From an uncultured Prevotellaceae bacterium (GTDB lineage: Bacteria; Bacteroidota; Bacteroidia; Bacteroidales; Bacteroidaceae): a stretch of DNA of 32,125 bases. Shown here in pieces: positions 25,980-32,125 of this stretch. Both the position numbers and the translations under genes were made by a program. Under the pieces are notes generated by a model, which saw nothing but the letters and a program-made list of their open reading frames with translations, was not told where the DNA came from and did not search any database. The first letter of the stretch is position 1; each line of letters begins with the position of its first letter. Location: NCBI GenBank assembly GCA_902800435.1, contig CADCEQ010000031.1:1-32125 (forward strand). The letters run 5' to 3'.

Positions 25980-28286
25980 TCATTGATATTTCCTCACCCG
26001 CTCATCATGAATGACACCGCTCCAGTTCAGGCCGAAGGCGAAGTCGTAGGTGTTGCCGTCGGCATCGCGATAGCAGCGCATGTCGCGCGGCACGTCCTCC
26101 TTCTGCTCCTCCACGGTCTTCATGTCGGCCGGCATCTGCATGGGCAGCAGGGCCGAGGGTTCACTCTTGCCGCTGATGATATCGAGCAGGGCCTGGTGCT
26201 GCACGTTGAACGAGATCAGGATGGCGTCGGCCTGCGGCTCTATCTCGGCGAGCACGATGGGCCGTCCGGTCTCTATGATGACGACGACGGGCTTCTGCCC
26301 CATCGCTTTCTTCGTCTCAACGACCATCACCATGTCGTCGCGGTTGTAGGTCTTCACCGTCTTGCCCTTGAACGAGCGGTTGGTGTTCTTCTCCATCGGG
26401 TCGCCGCCGGCGATGCTCACCGCGCGGGCGTCGGTGGCCGTGTAGTCTTCATACTGCAGGCTGAAGGGCATGTATCCGTTGCCACCCTGCTTCACGTCGT
26501 CGGTGCTGTAGCCGACACCCGTGCTGGGCTCCTCGATGAGACAGATGGCGAAGTCAGCCTGCTCGGCCGTCTCCACCACGTCGAAGTATTTCTTCACCAG
26601 GGCGAGGTCGATGGGCTCCACGGTCTTCTCTTCCGACACACCGCCCCACATGCCGGGGATGGCGGGGAAGTGGCGCTTCGGCACATAGACCTTTTTCCTC
26701 TCTTTGACGGGCAGCACCCCACCGCCATGATTCTTCAGCATCACCACCGAGCGGAGCTGCGCTTCGTAGCCTTCCTTCATGAACTCGGGCTTGCCGACGG
26801 TCGCCTCCGTCACGGCGGGGTCGAGATAGGGGTTCTCGAACAGTCCCACGCGGAACATGTTGAGCAGCAAGCGACGTGCCGACAGCTCGAAACGCTGGCG
26901 CGCACTCTCCTCGCCAAACTCCTTCGCCCACATGTTGTAGGCTTCGACGACGGGACCTATCTCGTTGTTGCCGCCGAACTGGTCGACGCCTGCCAGCAGA
27001 ATCTTGTAGTGGCGCTCGGCTTCAGAGAGAGCCTCTACGCCCCAGGGCTTGCCGCCAATCGGACTGTCGAGCACCTTCATGTCTTTCGTGATGCCCCAGT
27101 CGGTACACACCACGCCCTCGAAGCGCGCTTCCCCACGCAGCTGCTGCTCGATCATCCACTTGCTGAAGCTGCCCCCGACGTTCTCGCCCGACGGGTCTTG
27201 GTTCCATAGAATACTATAGATAGGCATCACGGCCGAGGCCATCTGCGTACCGCCGTCGAGCTTGAAGGCACCATCTACGAAGGGCCGTTTGTGCATAGCG
27301 AGGTTCTTGCCGGGATAGACGGCATATTTCCCCGAAGCGAAATGCGAGTCGCGGCCGCCCTCCTGCGCTCCGTAGCCATACCAGTGCTTCACCATCGCGT
27401 TGACGCTCTTCATGCCCCATCCCTTCGTCTCGGGAGTGGTCTGGAAGGCGTCGCAATAGGCACGCGCCATATCGGTCGACAGCTGCGGGTCTTCGCCGAA
27501 GGTGCCATTGAAGCGGAACCATCGCGGCTCGGTGGCAATGTCTACTTGTGGCGACAAGGCCGTGGCGATGCCCAGCGCACGGTATTCCTCCGACGCTATC
27601 TCGCCGAAGCGGTACACCAACTGCGGATCGAAGGTGGCAGCCAGTCCGAGCGAAGTCGGCCAGAGCGATATCTGACCGCCAGCGCCGGCGTTGAACTCCG
27701 TCGTTGCCTTGGCCTCGTGGCGCGGGTCCGAGCTGGTATTGGCCGGAATGCCGTGGTCGAGCCCTTCGACGAAGGCCTGCATATTGTTGTTCCACTCAGC
27801 AGCCACGGCGGGGCTCTCCACACCCGTCACCAGGACGGCGCGCAGATGGTCGTCGCGCAGGAATTTCTTCTGGTCGTCGCTCAGGGCAGAGGCTTTCGCA
27901 CCACTCTCGTCGAACGACTTTCCGTCGTAGGTGGAGGCACCGAAGCCCATCCGGTCCACCATCGGCACCGACTGGTGGCTGCTGTAGAGCATCAGGCCGG
28001 CTATCTCTTCGACCGAGAGCTGCCGGGCCAGGTCGGCAGCGCGCTCCTGAGCCGTCAGTCGCCAGTCTTCGTAGGCATCGAGCGAGTCGTTGCGGTTCAG
28101 GTCCTTGAACACGTGGCCGTCCATGCGGAGCAGCTTCACTCCCGACAGCGGCGAATAGCCCAGCGTGGGACCGTCGGTCTGTTCTACGAGTTCAAACGGG
28201 TTGTCCCCCGAGGTGCAACTTGTTGTCGTGCCTGTCAGCAGGATACCCACACAGGCTACCGCAAGGAGATTCTTCTTGTATGTCAT
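25980..28286 (-). CDS. GH3 family beta-glycosidase, predicted lipoprotein
   Basis: A 768-residue exo-glycosidase of another GH3 subgroup than its neighbour. The N-terminus MTYKKNLLAVACVGILLTGT is a signal sequence ending in a cysteine (C24, TTSC), so it is probably a lipoprotein; the lipobox is not classical. A DLNRNDSLDAYEDWR stretch (62-76) looks like a calcium-binding loop found at the start of related GH3 proteins. The nucleophile is D396 in VVCTDWGI. I chose the ATG at 28286 because the upstream 44 codons cover a consensus promoter. It heads the GH3 - GH3 - GH53 series, with gaps of 66 and 119 bases. No SusC/SusD genes, transporters or regulators lie beside it. Confidence 0.92.
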   Translation of the reverse strand: MTYKKNLLAVACVGILLTGTTTSCTSGDNPFELVEQTDGPTLGYSPLSGVKLLRMDGHVFKDLNRNDSLDAYEDWRLTAQERAADLARQLSVEEIAGLMLYSSHQSVPMVDRMGFGASTYDGKSFDESGAKASALSDDQKKFLRDDHLRAVLVTGVESPAVAAEWNNNMQAFVEGLDHGIPANTSSDPRHEAKATTEFNAGAGGQISLWPTSLGLAATFDPQLVYRFGEIASEEYRALGIATALSPQVDIATEPRWFRFNGTFGEDPQLSTDMARAYCDAFQTTPETKGWGMKSVNAMVKHWYGYGAQEGGRDSHFASGKYAVYPGKNLAMHKRPFVDGAFKLDGGTQMASAVMPIYSILWNQDPSGENVGGSFSKWMIEQQLRGEARFEGVVCTDWGITKDMKVLDSPIGGKPWGVEALSEAERHYKILLAGVDQFGGNNEIGPVVEAYNMWAKEFGEESARQRFELSARRLLLNMFRVGLFENPYLDPAVTEATVGKPEFMKEGYEAQLRSVVMLKNHGGGVLPVKERKKVYVPKRHFPAIPGMWGGVSEEKTVEPIDLALVKKYFDVVETAEQADFAICLIEEPSTGVGYSTDDVKQGGNGYMPFSLQYEDYTATDARAVSIAGGDPMEKNTNRSFKGKTVKTYNRDDMVMVVETKKAMGQKPVVVIIETGRPIVLAEIEPQADAILISFNVQHQALLDIISGKSEPSALLPMQMPADMKTVEEQKEDVPRDMRCYRDADGNTYDFAFGLNWSGVIHDERVRKYQ

Positions 28287-28311
28287 AGGGATGTAGTTGT
28301 ATAATTGCGCA

Positions 28312-28344
28312 CAAATGTACGAAAAAAAATTGAATCCCGTCAAA
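28312..28344 (-). promoter_or_regulatory. Promoter of the GH3 - GH3 - GH53 series
   Basis: Minus strand TTTG (28344-28341), 21-base spacer, TACATTTG (28319-28312). The leader to the ATG at 28286 is about 20 bases. Confidence 0.65.
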
Positions 28345-28457
28345 TAAAAGCGTCGTTTTTTTGATACCATCCGTCTCTTCACCCCGCTGCCAAACGCGCT
28401 TGCCACAAAAAACGGCAACAGCTGATTGGTTAGTATGTGAGTATGTTAGATGTTAGG

Positions 28458-28517
28458 AAGTAAAATTATTTTACACTCTCATTACACCTTTATGACCTTG
28501 TCATTACAGCCTTGTGA
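28458..28517 (-). repeat. ~60-bp dispersed repeat, right copy
   Basis: The minus strand matches 13707-13765 at about 51 of 60 positions. It also ends in a GTAAAAT/ATTTTAC palindrome (28460-28474), followed by the shared word ACTAACCAAT (28434-28425). It borders the palindromic element after the HU gene. Confidence 0.85.
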
Positions 28518-28600
28518 AGCCCCCACCAAACCTCCCCGAGGGGAGGCTTACGTTGTGGTGGTGTGGCCGCTCCCCCTCGGGGGAGCTGGTGGGGGGCCGC
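28517..28600. repeat. Palindromic element, intergenic copy (two facing palindromes)
   Basis: The left palindrome is CCTCCCCGAGGGGAGG (28531-28546), preceded by GCCCCCACCAAA; the right is GCTCCCCCTCGGGGGAGC (28569-28586), followed by TGGTGGGGGGC. The two ends are rough inverted copies of each other, like a REP doublet. It begins 8 bases after the HU gene stop. The same arrangement occurs inside the primase-like ORF at 30155-30237. Confidence 0.85.
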
Positions 28601-28608
28601 TCCTTCCC

Positions 28609-29067
28609 TTACGGCTCCGGCTCTTCGTCATCCTCCTTGACAACCGCATTCACGGGCAATTCCTGCGCCTTGCAGTTGCGGAGCATGGGGGTGTCCTTGC
28701 GGCGCTTGCCCTCGGCGCCCTTGACGGTGGTGTACTCGGGTTGGAAGATGATGCGGAACTTCTTCACGCACTCGGTGGGGTTGTACTCCTTCGCGGTGTC
28801 GGCACCCTTCGAGGCGAAGGTGACCTTGAAGGTTCCGATGCCGTCGATACGAACGCGGTTCGATGCCTGCAGTTCGCGCTGCATGACCGTGACCAGCTCG
28901 GTGAGGACGGCCTTCACGTCGGCCTCCTTGGCGGTGGTGTTCGCCTGGATTTGCTCGGCAATGCCGGCGAGGTTGATGGTACCGAGGTGCACGGCGCGGC
29001 CGTACCACTTGCCGAACATCTTCGACCCATCCATGTTGTTTTGACTCAATCTGTAGAAAATACTCAT
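28609..29067 (-). CDS. HU-related DNA-binding protein (Bacteroidales long form)
   Basis: A 152-residue nucleoid-type protein. The central part (about 25-115) has the HU fold order with a helical N-terminal half (LAGIAEQIQANTTAKEADVK) and the beta-arm core RVRIDGIGTFKVTF, which is the HU-related family of Bacteroidales (TIGR01201-like). It has a basic stretch (GKRRK) and an acidic tail EDDEEPEP. It should bind and bend DNA, here probably in service of the accessory cassette: it follows the HTH, primase-like and DUF3987 genes on the same strand. Its own -7 box lies about 110 bases upstream, and the leader carries heptamers right before the ATG. Confidence 0.9.
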   Translation of the reverse strand: MSIFYRLSQNNMDGSKMFGKWYGRAVHLGTINLAGIAEQIQANTTAKEADVKAVLTELVTVMQRELQASNRVRIDGIGTFKVTFASKGADTAKEYNPTECVKKFRIIFQPEYTTVKGAEGKRRKDTPMLRNCKAQELPVNAVVKEDDEEPEP

Positions 29068-29070
29068 ACT

Positions 29071-29098
29071 AATTAAGAATTAAGAGTTAAGAATTAAG
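29071..29098 (+). repeat. Heptamer repeat locus (c), four units, directly upstream of the HU start
   Basis: AATTAAG, AATTAAG, AGTTAAG, AATTAAG in a row, ending 3 bases before the HU start codon (29067, minus strand). The HU mRNA would carry CUUAAUU-type heptamers where a ribosome binds. Confidence 0.8.
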
Positions 29099-29178
29099 AA
29101 AAATACTCTCAAGAGTTGGAATCGCTTTGCGCGCATTTTGCAATCCCGTTCTCTTGCCGATGCGTTTCATCGACAGTA

Positions 29179-29186
29179 CAAAGGTA
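29179..29186 (-). promoter_or_regulatory. -7 box of the HU-related gene
   Basis: The minus strand reads TACCTTTG. The leader would be about 105 bases. No consensus -33 is seen; the decamer array begins about 55 bases upstream of the predicted start. Confidence 0.55.
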
Positions 29187-29228
29187 CGACATTCCCCTGC
29201 GACGATGTCCGTTTAGGGCAGGCTGTGC

Positions 29229-29308
29229 GCGATAAGGCGCGATAATTCCCGATAATTCCTGATAAGGCGCGATCATTCGCGATAATTCCCGATCAGGCGC
29301 GATCGTTC
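29229..29308 (+). repeat. Phased decamer array, eight units
   Basis: Eight contiguous 10-base units, each with GAT at positions 3-5: GCGATAAGGC, GCGATAATTC, CCGATAATTC, CTGATAAGGC, GCGATCATTC, GCGATAATTC, CCGATCAGGC, GCGATCGTTC. A ninth, degenerate unit (CGTTGATGGC) may follow. Unit ends alternate GGC, TTC, TTC, giving a 30-base superperiod. It lies between the HTH gene terminator and the HU promoter. Confidence 0.9.
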
Positions 29309-29329
29309 CGTTGATGGCTTCAAAAGAAA

Positions 29330-29349
29330 CGTAGCCCCGCGGGGCTACG
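29330..29349 (-). terminator. Intrinsic terminator overlapping the HTH gene stop codon
   Basis: CGTAGCCCCG (29330-29339) and CGGGGCTACG (29340-29349) make a perfect 20-base palindrome. On the minus strand it is followed by TTTCTTTTG. The TAG stop of the HTH gene (29347-29345) is inside the stem. Confidence 0.75.
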
Positions 29350-29530
29350 CCTCTATGTCAATACAGAACTGCTCGGCCATCCACTGCACGATGTGGGGCG
29401 GCAACACCCGCATGTCGGGCGTCATCCCCATGCGCGCCAGCTCCTCGCGGTAAGGTTTACACCACCTCATCAGCGTCTTGACCGACACCCCCGCGCGGTC
29501 GGCCATCTGCTGCTTCGACAACGCTCTCAT
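29345..29530 (-). CDS. Small helix-turn-helix protein
   Basis: A 61-residue protein starting MRALSKQQMADRAGVSVKTL, a clear helix-turn-helix (about 4-30), followed by a short C-terminal part (MRVLPPHIVQWMAEQF). Its ATG overlaps the stop of the TOPRIM frame as ATGA (29530-29527), so it is translationally coupled to the primase-like gene. It is in the same frame as the N-terminal half of that gene, which creates a misleading long open frame from 30586 to 29345; the overlap shows it is its own gene. Likely a DNA-binding regulator or excisionase-like factor; the decamer array just downstream is a possible target. Confidence 0.8.
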   Translation of the reverse strand: MRALSKQQMADRAGVSVKTLMRWCKPYREELARMGMTPDMRVLPPHIVQWMAEQFCIDIEA

Positions 29531-29889
29531 ACGGCCTTTGTGTGAAGCGTCAGGTAGTATTCTCCGAAGTCCTTGCAGCCCGGGGGCAGCTGGTGGTGGA
29601 CGAGCCCCGGGAGCACCTGCCGAAGCTGAAGGAAGAGCCGTTCGCCGGGCACGTCGCGGTCGGGAAACATGTGAAACTCGGTGGAGAGACGCGCGCTCAG
29701 GTCGGTCAGCAGCGCCTTGTCCTTGCGCGAGAGGAGCGTGGCCGAGGGGATGGCTATCGCCTTCCGACCGGTCGAGAGCAGCGCCCAGCAGTCGGAGCAG
29801 CCCTCGGCAATCCAGAGCCGTTCGCCCGCCGTCAGCATGTTCAGCACGGGCAGGTTGTAGATGCCGCATTCCGAGCCCTGTGGGAAGCG

Positions 29890-29909
29890 GAAACGGGGCG
29901 AAACGGGGC
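29890..29909. repeat. 10-bp tandem duplication causing the primase frameshift
   Basis: GAAACGGGGC at 29890-29899 and again at 29900-29909. Ten is not a multiple of three, and removal of one copy restores a single open frame. Confidence 0.9.
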
Positions 29910-30154
29910 AGCCCTCCAGTTACCAGGTTGCGGTTCTGAACGCCCGTCAGACGCCAATTCTGGTCGTAATAGGGTATCTGCAGCCAAGGCACCTCCCGCC
30001 TGTCCTTCCACGATGTCAGTCGGCACCAGCGCACCACCCGCTCGTCCAACCTCCGCTCGGTAAAGAGGAAGCGACGCGCCTCGGGCAAGAGGAATGGGTG
30101 ATCGAAGAAGCGGGAGAAGCGAGAAGCATCGAAACCGGCCCCCTCCCATCCTCC

Positions 30155-30340
30155 GGCCCCCTCCAAACCTCCCCGAGGGGAGGCTTCCTGAGTGGTGGAG
30201 GAATTAGACTCTCCCCCTCGGGGGAGCTGGTGGGGGGCTGGTGTGGAGGAATTAGACTCTCCCCCACGGGGGAGCTGGTGGGGGGCTTTCTGGGAGGCTT
30301 CTGACCTATTCTCCCCCTCGGGGGAGCAAGAGGGGGGCAG
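30155..30340. repeat. Palindromic element cluster inside the primase-like ORF
   Basis: Four palindromes lie in the linker of the primase-like gene: CCTCCCCGAGGGGAGG (30168-30183), CTCCCCCTCGGGGGAG (30211-30226), CTCCCCCACGGGGGAG (30259-30274) and CTCCCCCTCGGGGGAG (30311-30326). The first two, with flanks, repeat the intergenic element at 28517-28600. The unit from 30194 to 30237 recurs, with small changes, at 30242-30286. The frame stays open and encodes repeated APHQLPRGGESNSST. Confidence 0.85.
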
Positions 30341-30586
30341 CCCTAACCACTTGCACGCCTCCTTGAAATCTTTATTCAGATACCTCATCACCAAGTCAAT
30401 AGTCCCCCCGTGCGCATCGCAGGCGAAGCAGCGGAACGTGTTGTGGCGCGTGGAGAACGACAGCGAGGCGTGGTGATCATCGTGGAACGGACAAAGCGCC
30501 TTATGCCTCACCACCTGCATTCCAAGTCGCTCGGCGACCCCCTCGATGGGGAGGTCGCGGAGCTTTTGAAGTTCAAATCTATCCAT

Positions 30587-30684
30587 AACTATGAACTATG
30601 AATTATAAACTATGCACTATGAACTATGAACTATGAACTATGAACTATGCACTATGAACTATGAACTATGAACTATGAACTATG
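30587..30684 (+). repeat. Heptamer repeat locus (d), 14 units
   Basis: Fourteen contiguous 7-base units, mostly AACTATG with variants CACTATG (30615-30621, 30650-30656) and AATTATA (30601-30607). The array fills the whole gap from the start codon of the primase-like gene (30586) to the stop of DUF3987, whose TAG (30682-30680) lies in the last unit. Confidence 0.95.
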
Positions 30685-31981
30685 CACCACGCAAGTATTC
30701 GTCGGTCTTGGTGTAGAGTCCCGTCTCAGGCGAATAGGTGATGAAGCCGCGGTTTTTCCAGACGCGCAACTGATGCTTGGTGCCCTCCACGCTTTTGCCC
30801 AGACTCAGGCGCAAAGCCTCCAGTTGCTGCTCGTTGAAATCCTTGTCAAGGCTGTCAAGCATGTTCTTCGGACCATTCTTCTGCGTATCTTCCGATTGAG
30901 CATCACCGACTTTGAACATATCGCCAAAGACCATTATTTTGCTCCAAAGATCAAAAAAGCAGAACCAAATCATGTATTCTCCGATACTACGGCAAAATGT
31001 CTGGTCGTTCAGAATCCAAAGTGTGGCTGCTTTCTTCCATGCGGCGAAGATGCTGCGGTGAGAAAGTTCGAAGAGCGCGTCGTCGTCGGTAAGGTCGGCC
31101 AGACGGGCCATCTCTTCTGCCAGTTGGTCGGCAATCTTGTTCAACGGGTTCACCACGAAAGTCCCTTTGCAGTTGTCCAACCGGAGCAAATACTTGTCAA
31201 GCTTTGCCAGGAACTCATCATCGTACTGACCCTGCCGGGGAATCCGTCCGATGCGCTCACCCCTTGCCTTGTAGGCGAAAGGAATACGGCCGAAGAAACC
31301 GTTGGTCAGATCCTTCTTGTAGAACGCACGAGCGGCGTCGGGCGTGGAACTGAAGGTCATGTTCACACGGAGTATCGGATTGCCCGTCACACCTTCTGCC
31401 GTTGCACGAAGGGCACCAGCCCGCTGGCAGTCATAAATGTTGCGGATGGTCTGGCTCACCTGGCGGTGACCGCCACACATGCGGTCGGCCATTTCCACCT
31501 CTGGAAGATTCAGATACTGCGTGCGGCCACCTTGCTTTTCAAGGGCCATCGCATTCTGGATGAACGCAGGGTTGGTTAGGTCGGCAGGTGGAAACCAGAA
31601 GCTGACGTCCGGTCGTTCGGGTTTTTCCTTGTTGGCACCGCGGGTCTTTATCTGGCGCTGCCAATCCACGAGCTTCTGGTATTCTATCTCATCATGACTG
31701 CGAAATGATCTCATGATTGCCTCTACAAGATGAGTAAGCTGTGCCTTACCGATGCCCGAGGGACCTATGAGATGGCCCATTTGGCCGCAAAGTTCATAGT
31801 ATTTGTTATCAGAATACATGAATTTCACGTCGCTGAGATGAGCGGCAAGAACGGGTATAGCCATCGGAATGAGCGTCTCAAGCATGGTTTTTGAGGCCTC
31901 TGAGAGGAGTAATTTGCATATTTCTGTGCCTTTCGAAGGCTTGGGCATCGCCATTTTTAATGTTTTAAGTTGATAATTCAT
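30680..31981 (-). CDS. DUF3987-type P-loop protein (helicase-like partner of the primase)
   Basis: A 433-residue protein. A P-loop GPSGIGKA lies at 73-80; the residue after the lysine is alanine where Walker A usually has serine or threonine, though I recall the same GKAQL in relatives. Conserved stretches include PPADLTNPAFIQNAMALE, PEVEMADRMCGGHRQVSQ and NGFFGRIPFAYKARG, known to me from Bacteroidales accessory loci and matching the DUF3987 family, which resembles replicative helicases of mobile elements. It ends with a winged-helix-like part (QLRVWKNRGFITYS). It leads the cassette DUF3987 - primase-like - HTH - HU. A box one base off consensus (TACCTTTA, 32028-32021) lies upstream. M11 and M13 are alternative starts. 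Confidence 0.85.
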   Translation of the reverse strand: MNYQLKTLKMAMPKPSKGTEICKLLLSEASKTMLETLIPMAIPVLAAHLSDVKFMYSDNKYYELCGQMGHLIGPSGIGKAQLTHLVEAIMRSFRSHDEIEYQKLVDWQRQIKTRGANKEKPERPDVSFWFPPADLTNPAFIQNAMALEKQGGRTQYLNLPEVEMADRMCGGHRQVSQTIRNIYDCQRAGALRATAEGVTGNPILRVNMTFSSTPDAARAFYKKDLTNGFFGRIPFAYKARGERIGRIPRQGQYDDEFLAKLDKYLLRLDNCKGTFVVNPLNKIADQLAEEMARLADLTDDDALFELSHRSIFAAWKKAATLWILNDQTFCRSIGEYMIWFCFFDLWSKIMVFGDMFKVGDAQSEDTQKNGPKNMLDSLDKDFNEQQLEALRLSLGKSVEGTKHQLRVWKNRGFITYSPETGLYTKTDEYLRGA

Positions 31982-32020
31982 TTCTGCTGAGCGTCTCCGT
32001 CTCAGCGTCTCAGTTGTTTT

Positions 32021-32028
32021 TAAAGGTA
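32021..32028 (-). promoter_or_regulatory. Possible -7 box of the DUF3987 gene
   Basis: The minus strand reads TACCTTTA, one base from TAnnTTTG. The leader would be about 30 bases. No -33 match. Confidence 0.35.
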
Positions 32029-32040
32029 CCCTCCAACTCG

Positions 32041-32099
32041 TATCTTATATATATATATTATATATATTATTGATTATCAATAAGTTATAAGTAATATAG
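32041..32099. other. Very AT-rich stretch with a perfect inverted repeat
   Basis: Almost pure A/T over about 59 bases, with alternating TA runs and the inverted repeat TTATTGAT-T-ATCAATAA (32067-32083). It lies directly upstream of the DUF3987 gene at the right edge of the cassette. Confidence 0.6.
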
Positions 32100-32125
32100 A
32101 GGGTTGGTAGGAAGTGGAAAGTGAC

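Larger units (their letters stand above)
29527..30586 (-). pseudogene. Primase-like CHC2 zinc finger-TOPRIM protein, frameshifted by a 10-bp duplication
   Basis: The N-terminal frame from the ATG at 30586 holds a CHC2 zinc finger (C32, H35, C53, C56: CPFHDDHHASLSF and FRCFACDAHGG), as in DnaG-type primases. A linker (about 83-150) made partly of in-frame palindromic repeats follows, then a conserved stretch up to LTGVQNRNLVTGG. At 29890-29909 the 10-mer GAAACGGGGC is present twice; after this the first frame turns to nonsense, and the family sequence continues in another frame with GSECGIYNLPVLN, the TOPRIM motifs LWIAEGCSDCW and FPDRDVPG, up to the stop at 29527. Deleting one 10-mer joins both parts into one 349-residue protein (PRFRFPQGSECG across the joint). 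It lies between DUF3987 and the HTH gene. Either a recent loss, a slippage switch or an assembly error. Confidence 0.85.

Noticed and set aside
29229..29308. CRISPR array
   Set aside because: The units are 10 bases long and contiguous, with no unique spacers and no cas genes.
29345..30586. A single 413-residue protein from the primase start to the HTH stop
   Set aside because: Its middle third is nonsense caused by the 10-bp duplication; the TOPRIM motifs lie in another frame and the HTH part has its own ATG overlapping the TOPRIM stop.

Overview
The window reads as chromosomal DNA of a fairly GC-rich Bacteroidota, most likely a Prevotellaceae member. The evidence is the repeated TAnnTTTG -7 box (often with TTG or TTTG 19-21 bases upstream), genes that mostly lack Shine-Dalgarno sites, Bacteroidales-type proteins (DUF4248, HU-related, DUF3987), secreted glycosidases, and short 'LDGR..GIYV' C-terminal tails typical of Prevotella. 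The species is inference.

Layout. 1-135: the 5' end of a group IIC intron on the minus strand, inserted just after the intrinsic terminator of an M23/LysM gene (162-1181). 1373-4814: a minus-strand operon, DJ-1 family - ispD - recG. 5024-7743: nadK and an ABC exporter. 7746-9903: a secreted GH13 alpha-amylase behind a LacI-type operator-like palindrome. 10253-13099: an M16 zinc peptidase. 13100-13788: a 0.7-kb accessory patch with a DUF4248 gene and tandem repeats. 13789-16613: two tandem NSS transporters. 16679-20654: a VanZ-like gene convergent with an acyl-CoA synthetase - prfB - small membrane protein - CYTH operon. 20769-21836: an M20 hydrolase. 21915-22037: a candidate small RNA with its own promoter and terminator. 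22084-28286: two GH3 enzymes and a GH53 endo-galactanase, probably one catabolic unit for galactan-like glycans without SusCD in view.

28440-32125 is a repeat-rich accessory cassette on the minus strand: DUF3987 ATPase - primase-like CHC2/TOPRIM protein - small HTH protein - HU-related protein. The primase ORF is broken by a 10-bp tandem duplication; deleting one copy restores one continuous frame. Its linker contains in-frame palindromic elements of the same family found just after the HU gene. A helically phased array of decamers (29229-29308) lies upstream of the HU promoter, and 14 heptamers fill the gap before the primase start.

The least explained signals are the decamer array, the palindromic element family that enters coding sequence, the heptamer family at four loci, the ~60-bp inverted repeats that bracket 14.7 kb and link the DUF4248 patch to the HU cassette, and the small-RNA locus. 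All calls come from reading the sequence; no searches were run.
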